In this document: in pieces, positions 27,178 through 38,659 of the stretch
Layout: each line of letters starts with the position of its first letter
How positions within the stretch are numbered: the stretch's first letter is position 1
From: Azadirachta indica
Lineage: Eukaryota; Streptophyta; Magnoliopsida; Sapindales; Meliaceae
Assembly (NCBI GenBank): GCA_022749755.1
Contig: CM040450.1
Span: 5,446,913-5,510,912 of the forward strand
Direction: 5' to 3'
DNA: 64,000 bases
The notes under the pieces: model-generated
Told to the model about the DNA's origin: nothing
Database searches by the model: none
What the model saw: the letters and a program-made list of their open reading frames with translations, nothing else
Translations under genes and position numbers: made by a program

Positions 27178-30177
27178 ATTGCGCAAACTGTGCTGGAATA
27201 TTGCAGGGGCGGTAGCAGATGTATTTTACTGTTGGAATTTTCATCAGGTCTGCAACTGTTGCTCCGGTGATCCATTTTTTCTGTTCTTATGGGTATCTAA
27301 ATTTTACTGTCGTCAGAACTTTTGTTTCTAATATAGTGTCTGTACTTTTCTAAATGGGAATTTTTGTGGCGTGAAAGTGATAAAGAATTATGGATAGTAT
27401 AGTTAGTTGAAAAGTTCTTATTCCTGCCTGTAATATTTTTTCTTTTTCCAGATAATGTTGCTATTCCTCAAATCCATTTCATTTGTTTATTTACATAAGT
27501 AGTGTATTGTCTTTTCTTTGGTTGTTCTTGTAGAGTTGATCGTGTCACACTTGCACAAACGGTTTCTTTTTTAGTTGTTAATTGTTGTTGGAAAATTAAT
27601 TCATAACGCAGTTATCATATGCTATTTCAAATATTCTGCAGATTTTAACCTTGTTCATGTGATGCATAAGTCAACTGTTATATTGTTTTACCCATCTCTT
27701 CTTAAGTGGTTGTTCATTATAATGAAAGTTTGGGAAAGAGCTCTTGGTGAGACTGGATTAAAATCCCATACTTCTTTGTGGAATCTGTGAAAGAGACATG
27801 AGTTGTAAAGAGTTAAATAGCTATAAATTTATTATCTTTCAATATGTACTGAAAGAGATGACATGGCATTGGTGAATCTGTGAATTGACAAGGATGCATC
27901 TGTACAAGTTTCAAATTGAATGCATCCATTCAGTAGCTGCTAAGTCACTGGGTTGGAGTTTTCTTTCCTCCTTTCTCTTGCCGTTGGGTTCACCAGTGAA
28001 GTAATGTCTGAATTAAAATCATCACCATTCTCCTTTTAAACTGCAATATGGACATAATAATTTTTATTCTGTCTAATCTTTCCTTTTATTTATCTTTCTA
28101 AATAGTCTTCTTTGAAGTTCTTCTGCACATTTTCTTTTCTGGCTAATTGAAGAAAGATTTTGTGTTGTAATTCACCATGAAATACGTGCTGTGAAAATTC
28201 TGAGGTGCAAAGATAATTAATTGACCTTGTGCTTCACATCTTCTTGTTTGTTGATCCTTGTATCTTTCTTGTCTCTCAAGCATCGGATTTTCTTCTTTTC
28301 TGATTTAATTGTTGTTAGGTTATGCATCTAGTAGGGCATGTTCAGACAAAATTGTTTTCTTCGTGATTTCAATATCTCATAGATTAAGTCATGATCTTTA
28401 TAAATGACAATATTTGTGGTAAGTTTGCTCATTAGGCGTCCTTGGATGCTAGGAAAAGAGTTAAATAAGAAAAAGGAAGGTTTAGTTGTAAGTTATATCA
28501 ACATGCAGTCAGCAACATGCCAAATTTAAAAGTATGTCTCATTTAGATTGTTGTAATCTATAACTGAAGTTTATTGATATTAGTTATCTACTTGAAGCAT
28601 GGGATTTTCAAAATCTCATCATCTGTGGGTGCATCTTGCTAGAGTTTCCATTAACTATTCTCTGTCCAGAGGAAGAATGGTCTTGAATTTAATTATATAT
28701 CCTTTAAATTTAGGGGGTATATAATGTATGTCGTGTTTTTGGTTTAAGTTTGATGAATACTTTGCTGGTGTACAAAAAAATTCTTTCCAGAACTGCAAAT
28801 GTAAAACCTGGGCTCGGCTGAGCAGATTGAAGAAGTAGTGGCTGTTGGACCATTGAATACTTTTTAACAGGTGTCAGTTGTGTGTTAACTTGTTCCTGCT
28901 GTGGATGGATTACTGGGTTTAACTATAAAAGATCCTATATTTTGCTGCTACTGGCTGTTTTCCATTGTTTCCCAGTCTGTTTCGTGGGCACTGGGATAGC
29001 TTCTAGTTAGTAATAGGTTTTGTTATCAAATAATATCCAGGAAGACATGCCCAATACCCCATTTAACCATTTCCATATCTGTTATAGTATCCTTTGCTTC
29101 AGAGTGTCTTCATATCTTCTGAAATCTTGCAAACAATGGGGTCATTCTCTTAGATTTTGGAGGTTTTCTTTCTGATTAGTCTGCCCATCTGGATTTTGTT
29201 GTTGCTAGTTAGGTTTGTGAGGCCTTGGCAATCTATAGGCATGCATGTGGCTGCTGATTTTGGACCGTCTTTGGATAGTGGTGCCTCTGTGATAATCTGT
29301 TGCTCTTAGATAGATGAGTCCATTCTTTTGAATCCACAGTTTTCCTTGAAAAGGATGCTTTTGTAGATCTGCTAACAGAGCAGCCAGCAGGGCAGCCATC
29401 GGTATGCAGCTGAATAAGTGTCTGTCTTCTTGGTTGAGTTCTTGCTAGACTGTCTTACTTATGAAACTCTTGTCAATTTTTTTATTTATTTTTGCTGTGT
29501 TGATACTGAAAACATAAAAGGAAGCACTTTTAATTTGTTAATGTGCCGAATGCTGTGGAAGGGGTTTGCTGACCAGAAAGAAATAACGATTGATTTACAA
29601 TGTCTCCTTTGGACAATCAGTTGACGTTACTACCAAAGCTAATCTATCAAAGTAAATAAATATGAATCTAATTGATGAAAGTATTATTTTATTTTACTTA
29701 ATTTGTTTGATTTGTATTTCTATTTTGTATTTGAAGCATGTATTCTGCTTCTTTCATTTTTCGCTATATTAATCTTCAATATTCGGAGCAGTACCTGCCA
29801 ATATTGTTAAATTTGTTGTATTTTTTGAGACCTTCAGCTTTAGCTGTTTCAATTCCAATAAGATTGACGGGCCCTAGATTCTAGTCCCATAATTTTGGGC
29901 GAAATGCTTCATGAAGCAGGAGTTTAGTCTGTTCTTATTTTTGCATCAGCTTGGTATACTTTCTGATTACTCGATTTTGTGCCCTGTAGAACTCTAATCC
30001 GCCCTTTCCAAAGCGTTTGGAATTGGATGGTTTCTGAAGCAAATCCTGTGTGTGTGCTTAGACCTTTGACTTGTATGTATTGTACACAAGGAACTTGAAA
30101 AGGCTTTGGGAGGCTGGAAGCTTGTACCCTAGTTGGACAGATATCAAAACAACGGCATCTTTCATGATAATGAGCAA

Positions 30178-30179
30178 AG

Positions 30180-30213
<34 letters not shown>
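30178..30213. repeat. ATT trinucleotide microsatellite
   Basis: About eleven ATT repeats, giving a spurious Leu-rich reading frame. Confidence 0.95.
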
Positions 30214-30215
<2 letters not shown>

Positions 30216-30457
30216 TAATAATAAAAACAAAGTGCCGAATAAAATGGTCTTGTCTTGCTGTTCTGGAGGGCAGTTTTCAGAATGGCTTAAAGTTCAACAT
30301 TACATTTCTAGAAAGAAATGTTAGTTGACTTTGAGCGCATCAACATCCCTTCCCCTCATTTAACAGCACAACCAGTCTAAATAGTACCAAAGTATTTGAT
30401 GGATTGGAAAGCACTGCTGCTGTACTCTTCTCCACATGGTCCAAATTTTTGACCCAA

Positions 30458-30482
30458 ATATATATATATATATATATATATC
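30458..30482. repeat. TA microsatellite
   Basis: An uninterrupted TA run of about 12 units. Confidence 0.9.
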
Positions 30483-31154
30483 TATGTATTGGAAGGAGTC
30501 CCTCTTGGTGTAAGATGTCTCGGTTATTTTGATGATACTTCTCATGCTTTGATTACTTGTAGACAAAATTTGCAAGGCCTCTCATTTAATAGAATTGTTT
30601 TTTGTTGGTACTCAAGTAGAATGGAAGCCTCACGACGTTTTCCTATTTAATTAAGAAAACGTCAACTTACTGTGAAATAATCAATCTGGAGGAATTTACT
30701 AATTTCCACTCCTTTTAGGTATTGATGCAAAATGAGATTATTTGATAATCACTCTTGAAAAGAGTTTATTAATCATAATTTGGATGCTAAATTATCAAAT
30801 AAATAATGCTCATAATTTGGAGGTGTTTTTGAAACTATTAGGATTAATCAAGTTATTAAACTAAATCTTTAAAATTAAAAAAGAAATTTTTCAAAAAAAT
30901 TAACAATTACTCGCTATTCAAATAAAATCATTATTTGACCAAAATTCTCGTGAGTTTAACATTCAACTAACAATCAACCAATAATTCAATGAAATATGTG
31001 TAGATTTTTCTAAACTTGTTATTTATGTATAAGTTTTATCTTAAAAAAAATATTTGTTAATTTTCTGTCATTATTATATTAATTCAAAATTTTATCTTAA
31101 GAATTGTAGAAAGTGATTTGTCATTATTATGAGGTTTACTTATCATCACTTTCA

Positions 31155-32153
31155 ATATTAAAAAAAATATTTATTACTGCCCTAAAGTTTAAGCTAACTA
31201 CTCAATTCCTCCCTAATATTTTAGAAATGCCTGTTACCCCCCTACCTCCATTTTTCTTCCAACTTTACCCTTACATAAATCAACTTAAACCATCAAATCA
31301 AACCGAATCAAAACTAATAAACCGAACCTTTGAACCGTCAAACTGAACCATACTTTTAAAATTCAAATATATATAATAATTTATATTTTTTTTTTTAGTT
31401 TAAAATAATTTAATATTAACATACATATACATAATTTATATGGTTAACTAATTCTTAAATAATAACAATTATATGTAAAAATTAAGTTAAATATATTTTT
31501 TGAAACTTTTAAAATTAATTTTTTAATTATAGATATTTTTAATAATTTTCTAATGATTATAATTTTTTTTAATTATTATTATAACTAAATATAATATTTA
31601 AAAAATTTTTAAATTAAAATTACTATTTAGTTATAATAATTAAAAAATTATAATCATTAGAAAATTATTAAAATTATTTATAATTAAAAAATTAATTTTA
31701 AAAGTTTTAAAAAATATATTTAACTTTTATATATAATTATTATTATTTAATTTTTAAATTCTTATAATATAAATGTGATTATAAATATAATTATTTTTTA
31801 AATTTTTTTTTAAAATTTCAAAAAATATATTTTACATATAATTGTTATTATTTAAGAATTAGTTAATAATATAAATTATGTGTATGTATGTTAATATTAA
31901 ATTATTTTGAACTAAGAAAATATAAATTATTATATATATTTGAATATTAAAAGAATGGTTCGGTTTGGCAGTTTAAAGGTTCGATTTGTTGATTTCCTGT
32001 TCGGTTTAATTTGGTGGTTCAAGTTGGGTTATGTAAGGGTAAAGTTGGAAGAAAAATGGAGACAGGGGGGTAAGGAGCATTTTCGAAACTATAGGGGAGA
32101 ATTGGGTAGTTAACCCAAACTTTAAGGGGTAATGGGCATTTTTCCTAATATTA
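31155..32153. mobile_element. Fold-back element with inverted-repeat arms of about 450-550 bp
   Basis: The left arm (31155-31600) and right arm (about 31605-32153) are reverse complements along nearly their whole length. For example CATTTTTCTTCCAACTTTAC on the left pairs with GTAAAGTTGGAAGAAAAATG on the right, and ACCGAACCTTTGAACC pairs with GGTTTAAAGGTTCGA. The right arm carries roughly 100 extra bases. The ends (AATATTA plus A-rich, then ATTACTGCCC or ATTACCCC) match as terminal repeats. An 11-bp direct repeat TCACTTTCAAT lies at 31146-31156 and 32164-32174; the right copy is 10-12 bases outside the visible end, so it is only a candidate target duplication. No ORF is present. A transcript would form a very long hairpin. 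Confidence 0.8.
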
Positions 32154-34362
32154 ATTATTATGGTCACTTTCAATGTTAATTAATACAATAGGTAATATGA
32201 TAATAACAAGTTAGCTTTTCTGTTAGAATATAAGTTAAGGAAAGTAGTATTACTTATTATTCTATATACAAAATGAATCTCCATTCTAATTATAAAACTA
32301 GGCCCTCAAGAAATGCAAATCCATTTTATCCATTTTGATGATTCCTGCAAGATGGGGGGCAAAGCGCCTGAAAATAGACGTGTAAAAACTCTTTTTTCTT
32401 TTGGCTTTTCCGTAGAGAATTAAGTACAAACCAAATTAAATTAATCAATCTTCTTTTCAAGAAGGTTGATGGGAGGGGGATTTAATTTCCTAAATGTCTT
32501 GCTTTGTCACAGCAGAAAATTAGAAATGTTGCAAGAAGAAGATTAAAATAAATCGAGAAGACTTATTGAGAAGACATCTTTAGTCTAGAAGTTGCTCATC
32601 TTCAACTTCAAGTAGGGATTCTCTACAAAATAAATCAGGAGCAGAAATAGCCCAGTTTAAGCTTTAAATTTTCGAGCTATATCTTATATGTACCTATCTA
32701 AACTATTGATAAATCCGTGACTTTAGTTTTAGTAATTAAAAAAATAAAAGAGAAATTATGAACTTTTGAAGCGTAATGAGGTACAGACATTCCTAATAAT
32801 GATGTTTTCTTGGAAATAATGGAGGTTGATGATCATGAGTAAACTGCAAAATTGGGCCTAAGACGTGTTGATAGTGGCAGAATAAAATGGAAACATCATC
32901 ATACATATACTCTCAGAAGGAAACTGTATCCTCTAGAGATTAAGATGATTACATTCTTCCTTTAAACTTTATTGAATTCAGTACAAGTGTTGATGAATTA
33001 AAATTAATGGCCCATCTTATCTTCATGCTCTTGATCATGAGCTCTGAGATAATGATCAGTTGGTTTCTTAGAACACAAGCATCAGGGGGGAAAAAAAAAA
33101 AAAAGAAGAAGACCAATACCTTTGGTGGCTGTTATGATTAATGTAGCTTCATTATATTCTTTTCTTCTTCATGGCCTGCAGTTGTCGTCTACACTCATTC
33201 TCTGTTTTAATGAATCAGCTCCATTTTTCTTCCAGTTTCTTCTGTTCATTCAGCCATATGCGAAAACATGTTCAATTTAATAATGAAATCCCACCAGGTT
33301 ATATTACTTTTACCTGAAAGTTTGCAGTGAAAAACTTAAAGCAAAAGTTCATTAAGTGGGTTAATTTCTTATTTGGTTATCTGGTAACAAATGCTTTTGA
33401 CGAATGACTTTGTAGTGAAAAGCTAAAAGCAAAAGTGCTTCTGAAAAGAGAAAATTGCGTGAAGAACATTGAGCTTCTCTATTAACATGGGTTAATTTCC
33501 AGCAGTTACACAGCAAATAATTAAAAAGAATAATGATGATGAAGTTGATATTATTATCATCTTGTGGACAATTTTTGCCGTAACAATAGGCTTTCCCCGA
33601 TCAGACAAATATTTCTTTGACCAAATCCACTGTTGTTATTCCTTTCTTTTAAGTTTCTAGTCCACGGAATATATTAAACTTATGCAATAACTATACATGA
33701 AGAGAATCCTATGTCAAAATTATGTCATTTTGTTTGATTGTAATGCATCAGCAGCAGCACTGTCGCTTTCACCAGCTAGCTAGGGCCAAAAAGATGATCA
33801 CCGAAAATATTCTTCCAGGATTAATCTTTAACCTCTAATTACAAACTTTAAGCCTTTGATTAATTTACAATGATACTAACACAAGCTTCCACTTGGTAAA
33901 AATATCATTAACCAAACGTATGAATAACTAACGCATAAAGTTATTACTATTACCTAGTCAAAACAAAACTAAATACATGTTTAGCTGAACTACCCACATT
34001 ACTTTTTAAAAGAAACTTCTTTTTATGCAGCATAGCTGACGACCCATAGCAAAATTAAGACTATAAACCCCTCTTCCAATCTGATAATTAACTTCTAATG
34101 AAATCCCAGAGAGAGAGATTAAAGCAATAACATTAATATTATTATTCCCCAGAATCGCTGAAATTAAATGAGAAAATATTAGCAAAATTAGACAGCAGTT
34201 TCTTTTACCTCTAACCCAATAACATGCAAATATACAAAGACAACCCCATTACATAAACAAAAAGAAGAAAGAAAAAAAAAAAAAAAAAACAAATCCCTTA
34301 AATATAAATAAAAAGACAAAATATATAAAACTATAATTCATCAAAATCAAATTATAAAGATA

Positions 34363-34803
34363 TCAGTTTTTTCCATCAGCAACATCTACAGTAGTAGTAC
34401 AAGACAACAACCTGTGAAAAATCCTGAACAAGGCAGCGCAAGAGAATTTCCTCAAACACTTCCTCTTTCGCCGGTGCTCCTTTTCCTTCCTCTTCCTTCT
34501 CCCATTACTATCAGACTTCTTCTTCTCTTTACCTCTCCCGAAACACATCGCCGTCTTCTCATTCGTATTCTCTTCTTCTCTCGAGAATGTGTAGCTCCTC
34601 AGATACATTTGCCTGCATGAAATGCTGTCGACAACCCTAGGCTGCCCATGCCTATGCACATGAGTCCCACGTGATCTCGTCACTGACCTCACGAACTCGG
34701 CGTCGGATTCCGGCCACTTGTAGAGGTTGACGTACGTTGCTCTCACCGGAATGCGTGGGTCACGTGCGTCGTTTACACAGTTCGATATGCAAACTGAGGT
34801 CAT
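34363..34803 (-). CDS. Small basic plant-specific protein of unknown function, 146 aa
   Basis: A single-exon gene whose protein begins MTSVCISNCVNDARDPRIPV, followed by ATYVNLYKWPESDAEFVRSV and VDSISCRQMYLRSYTFSRE. These N-terminal blocks look strongly conserved; I recall similar uncharacterised Arabidopsis proteins with the same YVNLYKWPESDAEF and CRQMYLRSYTFSR blocks (At1g15010/At2g01300 type, from memory). Residues 87-118 are highly basic (GRGKEKKKSDSNGRRKRKEK, then HRRKRKCLRK) and could serve as nuclear localisation or nucleic-acid contact. No catalytic domain or transmembrane helix is visible. The start codon at 34803-34801 is preceded directly by 16 A residues on the coding strand. Existence as a gene is well supported by the conserved-looking N-terminus; function is unknown. 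Confidence 0.75.
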   Translation of the reverse strand: MTSVCISNCVNDARDPRIPVRATYVNLYKWPESDAEFVRSVTRSRGTHVHRHGQPRVVDSISCRQMYLRSYTFSREEENTNEKTAMCFGRGKEKKKSDSNGRRKRKEKEHRRKRKCLRKFSCAALFRIFHRLLSCTTTVDVADGKN

Positions 34804-34819
34804 TTTTTTTTTTTTTTTT
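34804..34819 (-). promoter_or_regulatory. A16 tract immediately upstream of a start codon
   Basis: On the plus strand this reads as a T run directly after the CAT of the start codon, so the mRNA would carry 16 A residues before AUG. A-rich leaders can bind poly(A)-binding protein and affect initiation; whether that happens here is inference. The tract is also prone to length change. Confidence 0.6.
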
Positions 34820-36976
34820 CGTTTTTCAGGCTTGTTTTGGGAGAGATGATCAGAGTTCTGAAATGGCTACTGGGGGTTTTAAATGGAAATGGAGGCTTAG
34901 ATTGGAAGAAAAGCTACGTGGAGATGGAGAAAAAAAGGAAGGAAGAAAGTGAGATTGGTTTTAGTGGGAATTTATTCAGGTTATGATTTTGGATAATTAT
35001 GAGTAATGAATGTGCTTTTAGCATGATATATGAATGTATGTATGTATATGTACATATATATATGCATGTATATTTGTTTGTTGCTATATGATGTTAGGCA
35101 AATAATGGATATGAGTAGATGGCTGATGGAAACCTAATTTTATTGACAGAAATACCCATGCATAAGGTAGATTAGGAGTAAGATTTTATAAATTATGTTG
35201 GACAAATGTGTAATTTAACATGGGCGGCGAGATTCATGATTTTGATCTTCCATGCTATTTAAACTTTATGGTCAACATACAAAATTTATATGATTACTAT
35301 ATATAATAGTATTATATCTGTGTCAAAATGACTAGACATTTTATTTAAATTGAATAATTTATATTCTCAAATAAATTTCAATTTATCGAAGTTTAAAAAT
35401 TGTTTAACACGTATATATTGTTATTATTATTCATATTGTATTAATATCCGTTCATTTATTATTTATATTTTTTATAATAATTAATCATTAATATGTATTT
35501 ATTTAGAGAAAATTTTAGATTAAATTAATAAGAATCATAATCTCATAGTCAAAATTTTCATAAATACAAATATGAATCTAAATATAAATTAATTTCTACT
35601 TCAATTTCAATGAGATACGTAATTACCAATAGTTAAAAAAAAAAATTAAAAGGATAGATTTGATTATAATATTTGAATAATGATCTGAATTTATATAACA
35701 AAAAAATGATATCATGACATCTAATTAATTCTCCACGTATTAATACCTGGCGATTTCATAATGAATCGCCCAATGTGATGATTTGGCTTTTGGATTTTTT
35801 ATATAAAAGTTTCTATATGTTAGGTATGGTCCAATTAATTAATACATATAATATAATGCTTGCTTATTATGGCCAAGGAAAAACATTTTTACAGTCACGT
35901 ATATGGATATGAATTCTAATAAATCATTGATTAATGCACTAACACACTGAATCTAGCGTTGCTTATAATTGAACCTTCATTGATTTCCTTGTTATTTAAC
36001 CCTAAATTATCATTTAAAATGAAAACATATCAGCATTTTCTTTGTTTTCTTAGAAGAAATTGTTTTGTTGTAAAATTTGATGAAATTATAAAAAATATTA
36101 GTTCTAAATTCTTATTAAATTTCGGAGAAATTATACTCAATTATCTAACGATATTATAGTAGAAAATTTTAACCCGATTTGCAGCACGTTTTTCTCATTA
36201 AAAAAATATTTTAGGCGACACTATCTTTTATAATCATAGAGTTTGTTTAGTGATTAATATTTATAGAGTTTTTTTACCACTAAAAAAATTGTTTTTTTTA
36301 ATTCGTTTATTTTTTTTCTTAGGAAAAGAGATAAATATTATTATGGGCTATTAGTTAGTGACTTTACCCTTTAATATTTTATTTTAGGATGAACACTCTG
36401 AAAATATTAGAGTTTTTTTATTTAAAAAAAAAAAAGGGGAGAAGAAGAATGACTCACCTTCTGTTATTTCACTGCAATTCTGTTATTTTAATGACATTGT
36501 TGGGCCACTTTGTCTTAATTATCAATGGCCCACTCCGTTGTTACAGCCCAGGAATGAGAATGATCATTGATCATCATCGTTTGCTTCTCTGCATAGACTG
36601 CACGTGCTTGTGTATCTCTATACACTCCAGTTTTCTTTTCTGTGACTCAAATTTCAATTATTTTCTTTAATTAAAAATTACAAACTTAGCCCAAAAATAA
36701 TCACTTGTTATTTTTTTACCCTTAAAATATCTTAATTACTTGCTGAATTTAAACTTATGAAAAATCTTGCTCACGCGATAATTGTAGAGATATAAAAATA
36801 AATTAAATAAAATATAACTGTTTTAAATAAACTATAAATAACTAATTTTTTTTACAACCTTTTCTTTTTCGGATTCTTTAAAATCATTGCTGAATGCTTA
36901 TTGGACTTTTCAATTTTCTCGAAATTAGATGCCTTTATTTTGCTTTAGCAAATATTTTTTTTCTACAAAAAATCAC

Positions 36977-37011
36977 TATATATATGTATATATATATGTA
37001 TATATATATAT
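36977..37011. repeat. Interrupted TA/TATG microsatellite
   Basis: TA runs broken by single G residues (TATATATATGTATATATATA and continuation). Confidence 0.85.
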
Positions 37012-38420
37012 TATGAGACTGCATGTCTCTGTCTCTGTCTGATGCCCCATATTTTTGGTACAAAAGAACCTGAAATATAGGTACTGGTTACAATCGATTT
37101 GACATTTAAAAATAAATAAATAAATAAATAAAAATAATTTCTGTTGTAGCATCAGCATTATTTACATAAGGCTATTGTTGTTACATTGCCAAACAAGTTC
37201 AAGCAGCAGCAAGACAACAACTGTCTGTTAAAAAACCTGGAAGAGGGAAACACATCAACATTGAGGCCTAGTTCATCTAACTGGGCCCTAAATGTGTCAG
37301 TACAGAGGGCCCATCATTTGACTGCGATGTTGTCGGCTCACTCATCTGGGCCTCAACCGAAAACGTAAATTACCTAACCCCTCTAATTTCCCTACGGCTG
37401 TTCTTCTACTGTACATTGCAGTTAGTCAACCCTGCCAACTTCGTTATCCCTTTTAGCTATTTTCAAGGGGTCCGTATGTCCCTTGCTTTCCTTCCATTTT
37501 ACTTTATTTTTATAAAAATTTCATTATCATTTGACTTTATTAATTTTTTTCTTTTTTAATTTATTAAATGTACGACGCCGTTTTGGTATCCCCAGACATT
37601 GTTATGACAATAATCTTCCATCTTCATTCAAAGGTATATGCTTTAGGAGACTGGAATCAATGACGTCTTCCGACAGCCACTAGGGAAGAAGGTTTCGAGT
37701 CTTGGGTCTTGTTCCGTTCGGTCCTCTCTTTCTTTTCTGCTAAATATTTAGAAATACGCAAACAAATTTATAGTATTAAATTTTTATATGAATGACATAA
37801 TTTTTTAATTTAGAGCTCAACATTTTCAGTTGGGAGTTTAATTTTAATTAATTTTAACATAAATTTTTTTATATAGAGCATATAAGTCTCGCAAGTTGAA
37901 GGCGTATTTCATAAATCTTTTAATTAAATATGGGAATAATTAGCTCAATTGAATAGAAAAAAATTTTGAAAATTGTGTTAAATTTGTTCATACTTTTATA
38001 AATCTTTGTTGTAATATTATAAATTAAAATTGTATTTAAAAAAAAAAAAAAAAAAAACTAGCCACGTTGCAATTGTAATAAAAAAATTTCAAAATCTTAC
38101 ATCATTTGTCGTCAGCCATTAAGAAATAAAAAATGTAGAGCCATTGGTTGTTTAAAAAATAATAATAAAAAAATAATGAATGACGCCTTCCCCAGATAAA
38201 CGTTGTCAGTGTCGTTGAAGAAGCAACTTTAGGGGGCGCAGCAGCCCCCATTCATGTACATGGTTGACTGGAATTCCTTGATTCCCCTTTGACTTCTTTT
38301 GTTTTAACTCGATGACGTCGTGGAAAATAGAAAGAGGAACATTCGAGGAAACTTCCTAACGCTCAACTCGAGATCACAATTTTCAAATTGAATACGAGAT
38401 ATCACCACACAACTCCTCCC

Positions 38421-38659
38421 CCTTTATTCTATTCTCTTTCAATCGTGTTGCTCTCACCGTTTTTATATATCTGCCAACATTGACTTAATCATTTTAAATA
38501 ATATAACTATAAATTGTCTTTTATAAAAGCACGTCATAGAAATTAGATGGATATATTTTTTAAATTATAACAATTTATAGTTATACTTAAAATGATTAAA
38601 GTCAATGTTGGTGAATGTATAAATGGTGATAGCAGCACGACTGAAAGAGATATAAGGGA
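38421..38659. repeat. Inverted repeat with ~90-bp arms and ~50-bp loop
   Basis: Left arm 38421-38518 and right arm 38571-38659 pair well. TCTCTTTCAATCGTG on the left matches the reverse complement of CACGACTGAAAGAGA on the right; CCAACATTGACTTAATCATT pairs with AATGATTAAAGTCAATGTTGG. Mismatches are few. It could be a small fold-back transposon or the terminus of the adjacent repeat family. Confidence 0.75.

Larger units (their letters stand above)
27178..34362. other. Intergenic region after the 7-TM gene
   Basis: No gene is supported across about 7.2 kb. The first 150-200 bases should be the 3' UTR of the 7-TM gene. From 27.3 to 30.2 kb base composition is less AT-rich than elsewhere between genes, yet no ORF above 71 codons or recognisable exon is present; an old transposon or noncoding transcript cannot be excluded. 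It also holds ATT and TA microsatellites and a fold-back element (31155-32153). The 32.2-34.3 kb part shows nothing recognisable. Confidence 0.55.

Noticed and set aside
35752..35773. Small hairpin GGCGATT..AATCGCC
   Set aside because: A 7-bp stem only, with no conserved context or downstream gene; likely chance.
36389..36670. 93-codon ORF with hydrophobic and Cys-rich stretches
   Set aside because: AT-rich intergenic DNA, begins in a poly-Lys tract, no splice context and no recognised family.
38237..38254. GC-rich hairpin GGGGGCGCAGCAGCCCCC
   Set aside because: A 6-bp stem in a non-coding stretch with no U-tract or other signal; no function can be supported.
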